From: an uncultured Aquiluna sp.
Lineage (GTDB): Bacteria > Actinomycetota > Actinomycetes > Actinomycetales > Microbacteriaceae
DNA length: 64,000 nt
Assembly (NCBI GenBank): GCA_905182225.1
Contig: CAJJAJ010000009.1
Span: 1 to 64,000 of the forward strand
Reading direction: 5' to 3'
Shown here: positions 1 to 10,237 of the stretch, piece by piece
Layout of the letters: the number at the start of each line of letters is the position of its first letter
How positions within the stretch are numbered: the first letter of the stretch is position 1
The notes under the pieces: model-generated
Told to the model about the DNA's origin: nothing
Seen by the model: only the letters and a program-made list of their open reading frames with translations
Databases searched by the model: none
Made by a program: the position numbers and the translations under genes

Positions 1-166
1 CTGAAATGCCTCTGGTGACTGCAGGCATGTCACGAAAATAGCCCACCCATTTTTGGCGGCGGCGTTTTAGTGGGGTTAACCGCATTGATAGGTCGTGCTT
101 AGGCTCTAACTGGCGCTTTAGGCTGCAACAGTGGAAACATCGACAGCCATTAACTCAACACGCCGT

Positions 167-239
167 CGGGCTGGCGGGATTTGAACCCACGACCCCTTGT
201 CCCCCAGACAAGTGCGCTACCAAGCTGCGCTACAGCCCG
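167..239 (-). tRNA. tRNA-Pro (GGG anticodon)
   Basis: Minus strand CGGGCTG TA GCGC...GCGC A CTTGT CTGGGGG ACAAG ...GTGGG TTCAAAT CCCGC CAGCCCG folds into a complete 73-nt cloverleaf; anticodon loop CTGGGGG gives GGG. Confidence 0.96.
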
Positions 240-264
240 TTGCCGCTAGACAACATGGTCGAGT

Positions 265-1146
265 CTATTGGGTGGTTCTGCTCTTCAGATACCGCTCCAG
301 GCCAATCGTTATTGCAACGACGCCAGCTCCCAGCAATAGTGCAACCACCGGCCCAGTCGGGTCCGTGATGCCTAGAGGCTCTCGCGCTTGATCTTGCCAT
401 GGCCACAGCGCTCGTAGCGATCCGATCATCAGGCCAATCATCAAGCTCAGAGTTAGAGCCCGGTAGTTATCCAGGAACCATTTCATGACCATTGCAAAAC
501 TCAGAAGGCCGATAATTGCTCCGATAACAAACAGACCCAGGTATCCAAGGTCTCGGTTGTTTACCGCTGCAATAGTTGGCCCATACATGCCCACCGCCAG
601 TAAGAAAAAGGAGCCGGAAACACCCGGCAGAACTAGCGCGCAGACAGCCAGGCCTGCAAACAGAACAATCTGCCAGGCAACAGGGTTGTCGAGGCCCGCA
701 TTCGGAAGCGAAGTCAGCCAGAAAGCAACTATTGCCCCAAGAATCAGAATGGCCAAGTGAATTGACCGAAAGCTTTTGCCAACGAGTCGCAACGGAACAT
801 AAAGCGAAGCTATGAGCATGCCCGCGAACGCGGCACGGACAATTTCGGGTTCAGCAACTAGAAGTGGCTCCAAAATCGACGCCATCGTGAGAATCGCGAG
901 AATCATGCCAAATAATATCGGAAGCAAAATCGTGAATTTGATTTCGCGAAATTGCTTGCCGGCATCTTTGGGCTTGCCGCGAAGTAAAAATCCGACGGCG
1001 CGTACTAGGTGAGAAATGCCGTTGATGATGTGATCGTAAACGCCGACTATGAGCGCAACTGTCCCACCGGAAACTCCCGGAATTACCTCGGCCGTGCCAA
1101 TGAGCATGCCCCTTAGAGCATTACCGGCAAACAGCGAAGGTTTCAC
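265..1146 (-). CDS. DUF368 family membrane protein, probable polyprenyl-phosphate transporter (PopT-like)
   Basis: 293 aa, multi-TM, N-terminal GMLIGTAEVIPGVSGGTVALIVGVYD and second VLPGVSGSFFLLAVGMY motif typical of DUF368. Confidence 0.9.
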   Translation of the reverse strand: MKPSLFAGNALRGMLIGTAEVIPGVSGGTVALIVGVYDHIINGISHLVRAVGFLLRGKPKDAGKQFREIKFTILLPILFGMILAILTMASILEPLLVAEPEIVRAAFAGMLIASLYVPLRLVGKSFRSIHLAILILGAIVAFWLTSLPNAGLDNPVAWQIVLFAGLAVCALVLPGVSGSFFLLAVGMYGPTIAAVNNRDLGYLGLFVIGAIIGLLSFAMVMKWFLDNYRALTLSLMIGLMIGSLRALWPWQDQAREPLGITDPTGPVVALLLGAGVVAITIGLERYLKSRTTQ

Positions 1147-2603
1147 TAGCGAAGCCTTTTACGGCGCTCTCTGACCCTTACGCCAAGCTCAACCGGAGAG
1201 CCCTCAAAGCCATAAGTTTCGCGGAGCTTACGAATAATGAATCTTCGGTAGCCGGCCTCCAAGAAACCGGTAGAAAACACAACAAACTTTGGTGGTCTGG
1301 CTGCGGCCTGGGTGCCAAACAGGATCCTCGGCTGCTTGCCGCCCCTGATTGGGTGAGGATTGGAAGCCTGAATCTCTTGCAAGAAAGCATTGAACTTACC
1401 GGTTGGTACTCGTTTGTCCCAAGACTCTAAGGCAACCTCTAGGGCTGGAACTAGTTTCTCCAAGTGCCTACCGGTCAAAGCCGACAGGTTTACTCTCGGC
1501 GCCCAGTCAACGTGAGCCAAATCTGATTCAATTTCTTTCTCAAGATACATGCGGCGCTCATCATCAAGTGAGTCCCATTTATTGAAAGCCAAAACCAGTG
1601 CGCGACCTGATTCCAAGCCCAACTGAACGATTCTGACATCGGCCTCGCTGATCGGCTGTGTGACATCAAACAGCACCACAGCAACTTCTGAGCGCTCAAG
1701 CGCTGCGGCAGTTCTTAGCGCAGCGTAGAAATCCGCACCTTGTGCTTTGTGAAGCTTCTTGCGAATGCCGGCGGTGTCAACAAAGCGCCAAGTCTTTCCG
1801 GCAATTTCGACCTGCTCGTCAATTGGATCGCGAGTGGTCCCGGCTAATTCGTTCACGACTGCACGGTTAGTTCCGGTTGCCTTGTTTAGCAACGAGCTCT
1901 TACCAACATTCGGGCGACCGATAAGTGCGACTCTTCTTGGACCAGAATATTCTTCTTCGGCAACTTCGGATTTCTCGGGAAGCATCTTTAGAGCCGCATC
2001 TAGCAGGTCAGCAACTCCGCGACCGTGGAGGGCGGAAACCGGGAAGGGCTCCCCCAGTCCCAGTGACCACAAGCTTGCTGCCTCTGGCTCGAGGTGCAGG
2101 TCGTCTATCTTGTTGGCTACCAAAATCACCGGCTTGCCGCTTGCGCGCAACATTTGAACTACTCGCTCATCAGATGCGGTCGGACCGACCATTGCATCCA
2201 CGATAAACAAAACTCCGTCGGATAGCTCTACTGCGACTTCAGCCTGAGCAGCTACCGCTAAATCGATACCCTTGGCGTCAATCTCCCAGCCACCGGTGTC
2301 AACAAGGGTTATTGGCTTGCCGTTCCATTCAGCCTTATAGGAGACTCGATCTCTAGTAACCCCTGGCTTGTCCTCAACAACTGCTTCTCGCCGGCCCAAG
2401 ATTCTGTTAACCAGGGCGGATTTGCCAACATTTGGCCGTCCCACGATTGCAAGAACTGGAGGGGCGGTGTGAAAGCCCTCTTCTGGGCTGTCGGCTAATT
2501 CAAGATCTAGAAGACCAATGTCGTCTTGATCCAACTCGTAGTCGACCAGCTCGTCCTTTAGAAGGCCAGTCTTGGCCTCGTCTAAGTTGTCCGCATCGCT
2601 CAC
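1146..2603 (-). CDS. der: Ribosome biogenesis GTPase Der (EngA)
   Basis: Two tandem G domains ([12 protein letters not shown] and [12 protein letters not shown]), C-terminal KH-like domain. Confidence 0.97.
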   Translation of the reverse strand: MSDADNLDEAKTGLLKDELVDYELDQDDIGLLDLELADSPEEGFHTAPPVLAIVGRPNVGKSALVNRILGRREAVVEDKPGVTRDRVSYKAEWNGKPITLVDTGGWEIDAKGIDLAVAAQAEVAVELSDGVLFIVDAMVGPTASDERVVQMLRASGKPVILVANKIDDLHLEPEAASLWSLGLGEPFPVSALHGRGVADLLDAALKMLPEKSEVAEEEYSGPRRVALIGRPNVGKSSLLNKATGTNRAVVNELAGTTRDPIDEQVEIAGKTWRFVDTAGIRKKLHKAQGADFYAALRTAAALERSEVAVVLFDVTQPISEADVRIVQLGLESGRALVLAFNKWDSLDDERRMYLEKEIESDLAHVDWAPRVNLSALTGRHLEKLVPALEVALESWDKRVPTGKFNAFLQEIQASNPHPIRGGKQPRILFGTQAAARPPKFVVFSTGFLEAGYRRFIIRKLRETYGFEGSPVELGVRVRERRKRLR

Positions 2604-3235
2604 TTATTCACGTCCCTAATCATTTTTACCAACGCAGCGATGCTGCTTTGAAAATCCATCTCGGTTGTATCCAGCAAACTGACGCCCTCACCTGGGGTTA
2701 TAAAGTCAACAATTTGACCATCAGATAAATCTCGCTTGAGGATATTGCCAGCAGGCTCAGTTTCATCTAAGCCTCGGCGCTCTAGCCTAACGCTTGGGCT
2801 CGCAGTTAGCAGAACTTTTAATATTGCCCCGGGCGCGACAACCGTTGTTATGTCGCGTCCCTCGACGATGATGCCCCGGTTTGGGCAGGCTGTAATTCTT
2901 TTTCTGGCATCCTGAAGTTGCAGGCTTCTAACCAATTTTTCCTTTGCTACAAAGCTCACAGCTTCTGATACCGCCGCTGTCCTGATTTCTGCTGTTACAT
3001 CAACACCTGAAAGCATTACCAGCTCATTGTCCGGGTCAATTGAAATCGAATAGTCAAAGTTCTCGATCAATTGAGCTAGTTCCAAGTCTGGAAAGTTTGA
3101 TTTGTGGATTGCAAATGCCCTGTATCCGGCCCCAGTGTCCAGATACCCAAAGCCCAGCTCCCGGGCAGCCGCCTTCGAGACGCTTGATTTACCTGATCCC
3201 GCGGGTCCATCAACGGCAATTATCACTTCGGCCAT
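2600..3235 (-). CDS. cmk: (d)CMP kinase
   Basis: [34 protein letters not shown]; start set at the ATGA overlap with the tyrA stop (MAEVII) rather than the longer ORF start. Confidence 0.93.
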   Translation of the reverse strand: MAEVIIAVDGPAGSGKSSVSKAAARELGFGYLDTGAGYRAFAIHKSNFPDLELAQLIENFDYSISIDPDNELVMLSGVDVTAEIRTAAVSEAVSFVAKEKLVRSLQLQDARKRITACPNRGIIVEGRDITTVVAPGAILKVLLTASPSVRLERRGLDETEPAGNILKRDLSDGQIVDFITPGEGVSLLDTTEMDFQSSIAALVKMIRDVNK

Positions 3236-4299
3236 CAGGCCAACCGCCATCCGTTTTGCACAAGCTGTGCCGTCAACTTTTCCTGAATTGCGGGTAGGAC
3301 TTGCATTTCCACTAGGCCGATTGCTGCTCCCGGCGAGTGCTCAAGCTTTATGTCTTCCAGGTTCACACCGATTTCGCCGACGAATGTCAGAAGCGCTGCA
3401 AGCGCACCGGGTGAATCGTCAATCAGCGCAGTGACAGTTTTGTATTCAAGATATTTACCGCCGTGCTTACCTGGAATCGCCGAAACCCCCTGGTTTCCAG
3501 CTGCCAGCAGCGAATGAATAACCGCAAGGGAACTGGATTCGTCAGAGTTCTGAAACGATTCCACCAGGGCGTTCATGTCTTTACTAAATTCCGCCAGTAG
3601 CGGCCCTATCGCAGCTGAATTTTGGCTCAAAATCTGCATCCACAAATCTGGGTCACTAGCAGCTATCCGAGTGGTGTCTCGAAGGCCTTGACCTGCCAGG
3701 TTTAGGTCTGCAGTTGATCCACTCGAAAGCCTTGCTGCGAGCGCCGATGACACCAGCTGAGGCAAGTGTGAAACCAAGGCGACCGAACCATCATGTTCTT
3801 GAGCAGACATCACAACCGGTAGTGCATCGAGCATTAGCGCAAGTTCAGTCACGAGCCCCAGCTGCGCGCTAGAAGAAGCCTCGTTAGGCGTAATCACCCA
3901 AGGCCTAGCAAAGAACAGGTCCGCTCTTGCGCCCTTTGGCCCTGCGGTTTCCCTGCCGGCCATTGGGTGGGAGCCTATGTAGCGAGCAGAGTCTGACCCT
4001 GATAGAAGTTGCACCTCTTTGGCAATCGATACCTTTACGCTTGCCACGTCAGTTACCACGGCATTTTTGTGGCTTGCAAGTTGCTCGCAAATGACCTTTG
4101 CAGTCAGATCCGGTGGCACACAGACAATTACAAGATCTGGCTCAACAGAAGACTCAACGCCCGCACCATATTCGATGGCCAATCCAAGATTTGCCTTCGA
4201 GTGGTCACTCAAGGAAGCGACAACGCCTTTTCGGGCAAGCGCTAATCCAAGGCTGGTGCCAATGAGACCAGCCCCAACTATTTTTATCGCTTTGTTCAC
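3235..4299 (-). CDS. tyrA: Prephenate dehydrogenase with C-terminal ACT-like region
   Basis: GAGLIGTSLGLALARKG Rossmann motif, IGSHPMAGRE motif. Confidence 0.92.
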   Translation of the reverse strand: MNKAIKIVGAGLIGTSLGLALARKGVVASLSDHSKANLGLAIEYGAGVESSVEPDLVIVCVPPDLTAKVICEQLASHKNAVVTDVASVKVSIAKEVQLLSGSDSARYIGSHPMAGRETAGPKGARADLFFARPWVITPNEASSSAQLGLVTELALMLDALPVVMSAQEHDGSVALVSHLPQLVSSALAARLSSGSTADLNLAGQGLRDTTRIAASDPDLWMQILSQNSAAIGPLLAEFSKDMNALVESFQNSDESSSLAVIHSLLAAGNQGVSAIPGKHGGKYLEYKTVTALIDDSPGALAALLTFVGEIGVNLEDIKLEHSPGAAIGLVEMQVLPAIQEKLTAQLVQNGWRLA

Positions 4300-4658
4300 T
4301 GCGCTAAATCTTTTCTTAGAGCTTGTGCGCCTCTGAGGTAAACATGTTGGATCTGAGAGCGTGCAGTCTTGGTCTCCACGTGCATCATCAATCGAATGAT
4401 TCTAGGCATCGCTCCAGCGACGTCCATCTCTACGCTGCACATCAAAGGAACATCCCCGAGTCCAAGCTCTCTGGCTGCTACCGCTGGAAACTCGCTGGTC
4501 ACATCGGGGGTGGCGGTAAACCAAACCGAGATCAAGTCCGCGCTCTCAAGAGAATTCGCGTGCATGACCTTGGTGAGAAGTTCAGCCGTGGCTTGCAAGA
4601 GATTGCTTCTGTCATCTGCATCAATTTGGATGGCGCCCCTAATCGCACGAACTGCCAT
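4296..4658 (-). CDS. aroH: Chorismate mutase, AroH type
   Basis: 120 aa, MAVRAIRGAIQIDADDRSNLLQATAELL..., SVWFTATPDVTSEFPAVAARELG; adjacent to tyrA. Confidence 0.93.
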   Translation of the reverse strand: MAVRAIRGAIQIDADDRSNLLQATAELLTKVMHANSLESADLISVWFTATPDVTSEFPAVAARELGLGDVPLMCSVEMDVAGAMPRIIRLMMHVETKTARSQIQHVYLRGAQALRKDLAQ

Positions 4659-5440
4659 TAGCGCCTCCTTGACTTTTCGCCGTCCTGACCAACCTTCATC
4701 AGTGAACCAACCTCAAGCTTACTAAGCTCTCGGAACTGCCCGACCTTAGTGTTAGCGAGCCTTAGCGGCCCAAAGCTCTTTCGGGTTAGGTCCAATACTG
4801 GATGGCCAAGTGTCTCCATCATGCGCCTAACTATGCGGTTTTTGCCGGAGTGCATAACTAGCTCCAAAAGCGTGGAGGTGTCGTTCTGGTCAAGAATCTT
4901 GGCACTGTCTGGCTTTGCAAGCCCATCCTCTAAACGGACACCATCTTTTAGCTTTTGCATTTCGACTCTGCCAAGCACTCCCTTGACTTTAGCGACGTAA
5001 AGCTTCTCTACTTCGTAGCTTGGGTGAGCAAGCTGGTTAGCAAGTTCGCCATCATTGGTCATAAGAATCAAGCCGGTGGTTTCGGCGTCTAATCTGCCGA
5101 CGTTGAATACCCGATCCATCCCGATAAAGTAATCCGCTAGGCAGTTTCTGCCGTTTTCATCTGACATCGTGGAAACAACACCCCTGGGCTTATGGAATGC
5201 GTAGTAAACCCGGTCCGGGTCCATTTGAACTGGCTTGTGATCAACCTCTACATTGTCCTCCAGCGGGCGCACGCGGCTGCCGAGCTCAGTCACAACTTTG
5301 CCATTGACCTTCACTCGTCCCTTGACGATTAGGTCCTCAGAGGCACGCCTGGATGCAATTCCAGCTGCGGAAAGGGCTTTTTGAAGCCTTATACCTTCGG
5401 GCTTATCTTCTTGCTGATCTTCTCGATTACTCAATGCCAT
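4658..5440 (-). CDS. Pseudouridine synthase, RluB/RsuA family
   Basis: N-terminal S4 domain (RLQKALSAAGIASRRASEDLI) and GRLDAETTGLILMTNDGELA catalytic motif; start chosen at MALSNRED inside the longer ORF. Confidence 0.9.
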   Translation of the reverse strand: MALSNREDQQEDKPEGIRLQKALSAAGIASRRASEDLIVKGRVKVNGKVVTELGSRVRPLEDNVEVDHKPVQMDPDRVYYAFHKPRGVVSTMSDENGRNCLADYFIGMDRVFNVGRLDAETTGLILMTNDGELANQLAHPSYEVEKLYVAKVKGVLGRVEMQKLKDGVRLEDGLAKPDSAKILDQNDTSTLLELVMHSGKNRIVRRMMETLGHPVLDLTRKSFGPLRLANTKVGQFRELSKLEVGSLMKVGQDGEKSRRR

Positions 5441-5975
5441 CCTGATCTGGGAGGTAGGGGCTAATTGCTGGAAGCTCATCTAGTGAATTGATGCCCAATA
5501 CCTCTAACAGCATCTGAGTGGTTCCAAACATTGCGGCACCGGTGTCTAAATCGGTGTAAAGCTCAGTAACCAAACCCCTTGACAACAGCGTCCGCACCAC
5601 TGAATCAACGTTTACTCCCCTAATAGAGGACACCTGACCACGAGAAATTGGCTGTCGATAAGCAATCACCGACAGAGTTTCCATGGCGGCATGGCTAAGC
5701 TTCGACGGGTTTTCGTTGGCAACCAATTGCCTGACGGCCCAATCGTGAGTCTGGCGAACGTAAATACGCCATCCGCCACCTACTTCTCGAAGTTCAAAAC
5801 CTCTACCGGCACCCTCGTGTGCGCTCTCGTAGTCTGCAACAAGGGCGTCAATCTCTTTTTTTACCTCACCGATCGGGGCCCCAAGGGCTCCGGCAAGGGT
5901 TATCAGGTTGAGAGGCGTTTCGGCAACGACAAGAAGTGCCTCTAGGCCCGCACGCAGTTCGAAGTCATTTCTCAT
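5427..5975 (-). CDS. scpB: Segregation and condensation protein B
   Basis: LEALLVVAETPL..., ALETLSVIAYRQPISRGQVSSIRGVNVDSVVRTLLSRGLV-type signature; next to scpA. Confidence 0.94.
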   Translation of the reverse strand: MRNDFELRAGLEALLVVAETPLNLITLAGALGAPIGEVKKEIDALVADYESAHEGAGRGFELREVGGGWRIYVRQTHDWAVRQLVANENPSKLSHAAMETLSVIAYRQPISRGQVSSIRGVNVDSVVRTLLSRGLVTELYTDLDTGAAMFGTTQMLLEVLGINSLDELPAISPYLPDQDGIE

Positions 5976-6781
5976 TATTGGCCCTCATAGTCAGTGCCTA
6001 AACTAGCCAGAGTTTCATCGCTAAAGTTGCTGTTTTCCCAAATTACCGTGAAATCAGAGAACGGCCCTGCCTGCTCAATGGAAATTGCTCCGACTCTGTA
6101 TAGCTCAAGCACTCCCAAAAAACGCGCGACAAATTCGCCGCGGTCCTTACTATCGGCTATCAGTTCCCGAAAACTAAGTCGCTTGGTCTTTCGAAGCTTT
6201 GAAACCAAAATTCCAACCTGCTCGCGAATGCTTATTTTCGGGGCATGTAAATGAGTCAAGCCAACGCCAGGTATTTCTTTTGGAACAAATGCCAGCTGAG
6301 CCAGCTGAGAAAACTGCTCTAAATCAGTGCTCCAGACCAATTCTGGTCGCAGGTTTCGATAGGTTTCCTCGAGCCTGACCTCACGGGCAACGCGAACAGA
6401 CTCCAGCTCTAGGGAAGTGCTGAACCAGGAGGAAATCTCCTTGAATGCGCGGTATTGGAGCAATCGTGCAAATAGCAGATCTCTTGCCTCCAAGGCGGCA
6501 ATGTCTTCTGAGTCAACTGCCTGGCTCTGGGGCAGCAAGCTGACAATCTTCATGTCCAAGAGCGTTGCAGCCACGACTAAGAATTCAGAGGCACTTTCGA
6601 TCTCTTGCCTGCTATCAAGCTGCTTTACATGCTTTAGGAATTCATCGGTGACCCGCGCTAGGGCAATTTGGGAAATGTCGAGCTCGTGCTTACCGATCAG
6701 GTTCAGCAGCAGGTCAAACGGGCCCTCAAAATTATCAAGGTGAAGCTGGAAGTCGACCTCTGATTCAAGCTGCGCTGCCAC
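5975..6781 (-). CDS. scpA: Segregation and condensation protein A
   Basis: FQLHLDNFEGPFDLLLNLIGKHELDISQIALARVTDEFL signature. Confidence 0.95.
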   Translation of the reverse strand: MAAQLESEVDFQLHLDNFEGPFDLLLNLIGKHELDISQIALARVTDEFLKHVKQLDSRQEIESASEFLVVAATLLDMKIVSLLPQSQAVDSEDIAALEARDLLFARLLQYRAFKEISSWFSTSLELESVRVAREVRLEETYRNLRPELVWSTDLEQFSQLAQLAFVPKEIPGVGLTHLHAPKISIREQVGILVSKLRKTKRLSFRELIADSKDRGEFVARFLGVLELYRVGAISIEQAGPFSDFTVIWENSNFSDETLASLGTDYEGQ

Positions 6782-7601
6782 GTTTCACCAGCTCCCTTGC
6801 AACCCTGCGATAAGACTCCGCTGCAACCGAGGTTGGCGCGAATTGGGTAATCGGCTTGCGGGCGACAGTTGCATCTGGAAACTTAACGGTTCTGGCAATG
6901 GCCGTGTCAAAAACAAGTGTTGGAAACGCCTCTTGCAATCGGGCTAGCACCTCACGGGCGTGAAGAGTTCTTGCATCGTGCATCGTCGGAATGAGCCCGT
7001 CTAGCTCCAAGGACGGATTGGTTCTTGCTTTGACCTTGTCGATTGTCTGAACCAATAAAGCTACCCCTCGAAGCGCAAAGAATTCGGTCGCCATCGGGAT
7101 TAGCACGCCATGGGCCGCGGTCAGAGCGTTGACTGTAAGCAAGCCGAGTGATGGCTGGCAATCAATAAAGATTATGTCGTAGTCGTTTTTAACTTTCTTC
7201 AAGATGCCGTCCAGGACACGCTCTCGTCCCATCTCGGTTACAAGGTTCATCTCGGCAGCCGACAGATCAATGTTCGCCGGAATGATGTCGAGGTTTTCGA
7301 TGCTCGTTTTCTGGATTGCAGCAACAGGGTCCAAGGTCGAATCCATTAGAAGATCGTAAATGGTTGTCGCGTCCTGATAGTCAGCGTCAAGGTTGACCGA
7401 TAAAGCCCCCTGCGGGTCGAAATCGACAACGAGAATTTTCCGGCCGTACTCTGCTAGAGCAGCCGCAAGATTAATTGTGGTGGTTGTTTTACCAACTCCG
7501 CCTTTTTGGTTGCACATAGCAATAATGCGAGCAGGGCCGTGCTGCTTTAGCTTGCCCGGAACGGCGAAAGCCTTGTTTGACAAATTCACCCAAACCTCCA
7601 A
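6765..7601 (-). CDS. ParA family ATPase (xerD-scpA cluster type, no adjacent parB)
   Basis: Deviant Walker A CNQKGGVGKTTTTINLAAALA; exact start uncertain. Confidence 0.92.
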   Translation of the reverse strand: MEVWVNLSNKAFAVPGKLKQHGPARIIAMCNQKGGVGKTTTTINLAAALAEYGRKILVVDFDPQGALSVNLDADYQDATTIYDLLMDSTLDPVAAIQKTSIENLDIIPANIDLSAAEMNLVTEMGRERVLDGILKKVKNDYDIIFIDCQPSLGLLTVNALTAAHGVLIPMATEFFALRGVALLVQTIDKVKARTNPSLELDGLIPTMHDARTLHAREVLARLQEAFPTLVFDTAIARTVKFPDATVARKPITQFAPTSVAAESYRRVARELVKRGSAA

Positions 7602-7618
7602 ATTATCTTTTTTATAGC

Positions 7619-8515
7619 CTACCGCCGAGCACGAGGGTGAGCGCCAAGATAGACCTCTCTTAGTGTGTCAACGGTCATCAATGTGTAGATCTGAGTGGTA
7701 GCGACCGAGGCGTGCCCAAGCAGCTCTTGCACCACCCTCACGTCCGCACCACCCTCTATCAGATGAGTCGCGAACGAATGCCTGAGCGAATGCGGGGAAA
7801 CTTCCATATCGCAGGCCTTGCCGGCCTTTTGGATTATCGCCCAAATACTCTGCCTACTAAGCCTGGTTCCACGGCCGTTAAGAAAAAGGGCGTTATCGCC
7901 ACCCTTTTTAGCCAAATAAGGCCTAGTTCGAACCAGATAAGCCTGGACGGAACGCATTGCAAAACCACCCAGCGGAACGACTCGCTCCTTGGAGCCTTTG
8001 CCACGGACTCGAATAAGTCCAGAATCATCGATCTCATCAAGATCTAGGCCCACGACCTCGCTCACCCTGGCCCCAGTTGAATACATCAGCTCCAGAATTG
8101 CACGATCTCGTAGTCGCAGTAAATCAGTCGACTTTTCCTCCGGCTCTGGGCCTGCGGCAGTCAATAGATCCAAAACTTGCTGCTGACTTAGGGCTTTGGG
8201 GAGCCTAAAGGCAAGCTTTGGTGGTCGAAGCTTGCTTGTTGGGTCATCTAGCCTCTTGTCCTCAAGAACTAGAAATTTATGAAAGCCCCTCACGGCTGCC
8301 AAAATCCTGGAGATGGTCGTGGCTTTATACCCAGCAGCGCTCAATGTCACTGAAAACTCGACGAGCTCTGGGGCCGAAACAGTAAGTTCAGTCAAAGAGT
8401 TAGATTCCAGAAAACTAAAGTAAATGCCCAAATCGCTTTTATATGCGCTCAAGGTGTTCTTACTCAGGCCTCGCTCAACGCTGAGGTGCCGGAGATAAAT
8501 ATCTAGCGGCAACAC
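7619..8515 (-). CDS. xerD: Tyrosine recombinase XerD
   Basis: SPHSLRHSFATHLIEGGADVRVVQELLGHASVATTQIYT catalytic region; N-terminal SAM-like core-binding domain. Confidence 0.93.
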   Translation of the reverse strand: MLPLDIYLRHLSVERGLSKNTLSAYKSDLGIYFSFLESNSLTELTVSAPELVEFSVTLSAAGYKATTISRILAAVRGFHKFLVLEDKRLDDPTSKLRPPKLAFRLPKALSQQQVLDLLTAAGPEPEEKSTDLLRLRDRAILELMYSTGARVSEVVGLDLDEIDDSGLIRVRGKGSKERVVPLGGFAMRSVQAYLVRTRPYLAKKGGDNALFLNGRGTRLSRQSIWAIIQKAGKACDMEVSPHSLRHSFATHLIEGGADVRVVQELLGHASVATTQIYTLMTVDTLREVYLGAHPRARR

Positions 8516-8521
8516 AAGTAG

Positions 8522-10186
8522 TTAGCTTTCTTCAAAAAGGCGCTGCTGCCGCTGTCTTACCAGAGCGGCCTTCACTAAACCGTGAAACAGCGGATTTGGC
8601 TTTGTTGGTCGTGACTTGAATTCCGGGTGGGCTTGAGTGGAAACGTAATACGGGTGAACATCTGCTGGAAGCTCCACGTACTCAACGAGGCTGTCCTTTT
8701 CTGAGGTACCGGAAAAAACTAATCCAGCGCTTGCAAGTTGCTCACGGTAGGAGTTGTTAACCTCGTAGCGATGACGGTGACGTTCGCTAGCTAAGACAGA
8801 ACCGTAGGTTTTAGAAACAACCGAGCCCGGCAACAAGTTGGCCTCGTAGAGACCGAGTCGCATCGTGCCACCAAGGTTGGAGGACGCAATCTTGTCCACC
8901 TGCTCGGCCATGGTCGCGATAACAGGATTTTTGCCTTCAGGATCAAATTCACTGGAAGTTGCATCGGTAATGCCTGCGACGTTCCTGGCAAACTCAATGA
9001 CCATGCACTGCAGTCCAAGACATAGACCCAGGGTTGGAATTTGATTTTCTCTAGCGAACTTCAAGGCACCCAGCTTCCCCTCAATGCCGCGCACTCCGAA
9101 ACCACCGGGAACACAAATGGCGTCCATTTCACCCAGATGGGTAAGGGCCCCTTGGTCAGTTTCGCAATCATCGGATCGAACCCAATGAATATTTACTTTC
9201 GTAAATTCGGCAAATCCCCCGGCACGTAGAGCCTCGGTCACAGAAAGATAAGCGTCAGGTAGATCAATGTATTTTCCAACCAACGCAATGTTCACCTCGT
9301 GCTTTGGTCGATGCACAGCCTCAGTAACCGGCTCCCAATTGGTCCAGTCAACTTCGCTGGTCTCAAGCCTTAGGGCCTTGATGATGTAACTATCCAGCCC
9401 CTCGTCATGAAGGACCTGAGGTATGTCATAAATTGATGACGCATCGGCGGCTGTAACAACGGCCTCTCGGTCAACGTCGCACATTTGAGAAATCTTGCTC
9501 TTGATGGCATCCGGTAACTCTCGGTCCGACCGGCAGACAATTGCATCCGGCTGAATTCCAAGCGATCGAAGCATCGCCACCGAGTGCTGGGTTGGTTTGG
9601 TTTTTAGCTCACCGGATGGTTTGAGAAAAGGGACCAGGGTTACGTGCACGAAAAATACGTTGTCGCGCCCTACATCTTGCTTTATCTGCCTGGCTGCTTC
9701 CATGAAGGGTTGAGACTCAATGTCACCAACTGTTCCACCAATTTCGGTGATGATTACATCGGGAACTGGCTCCAGTGTTGCCTGAAGTCGCATTCGCCTT
9801 TTCAGCTCGTCGGTGATGTGTGGAATTACTTGAACTGTGTCGCCTAGGTATTCACCGGCTCGCTCCTTGGCGATCACGGTCGAGTATGCCTGACCGGTGG
9901 TCACATTGGCTGCTGCATCCAGATTTATGTCTAGAAAGCGCTCGTAGTGCCCGATGTCAAGATCGGTTTCCGCGCCATCATCAGTCACAAAAACTTCGCC
10001 GTGCTGGAACGGGTTCATTGTTCCGGGATCAACATTTAGGTATGGATCAAGCTTTTGCATCACGACAGAAACCCCGCGAGCCCGAAGAAGATTACCCAGT
10101 GAGGCTGCGGTTAAGCCCTTGCCTAATGAGGATGCGACTCCACCGGTTACAAAGATGTGTTTGGGAGTTCCAGAGCGTTCGGCCAT
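8522..10186 (-). CDS. pyrG: CTP synthase
   Basis: [23 protein letters not shown]; glutaminase triad region [17 protein letters not shown]. Confidence 0.98.
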   Translation of the reverse strand: MAERSGTPKHIFVTGGVASSLGKGLTAASLGNLLRARGVSVVMQKLDPYLNVDPGTMNPFQHGEVFVTDDGAETDLDIGHYERFLDINLDAAANVTTGQAYSTVIAKERAGEYLGDTVQVIPHITDELKRRMRLQATLEPVPDVIITEIGGTVGDIESQPFMEAARQIKQDVGRDNVFFVHVTLVPFLKPSGELKTKPTQHSVAMLRSLGIQPDAIVCRSDRELPDAIKSKISQMCDVDREAVVTAADASSIYDIPQVLHDEGLDSYIIKALRLETSEVDWTNWEPVTEAVHRPKHEVNIALVGKYIDLPDAYLSVTEALRAGGFAEFTKVNIHWVRSDDCETDQGALTHLGEMDAICVPGGFGVRGIEGKLGALKFARENQIPTLGLCLGLQCMVIEFARNVAGITDATSSEFDPEGKNPVIATMAEQVDKIASSNLGGTMRLGLYEANLLPGSVVSKTYGSVLASERHRHRYEVNNSYREQLASAGLVFSGTSEKDSLVEYVELPADVHPYYVSTQAHPEFKSRPTKPNPLFHGLVKAALVRQRQQRLFEES

Positions 10187-10237
10187 GGAACTTCAACCTA
10201 TCAGTTGAACCGCGAAGAAGTAGCGCGACACAGAAAA

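Noticed and set aside
6765-8515. ParA plus tyrosine recombinase as a plasmid or integrative element
   Set aside because: Both belong to the conserved chromosomal xerD-parA-scpA-scpB order; no other mobile genes nearby.
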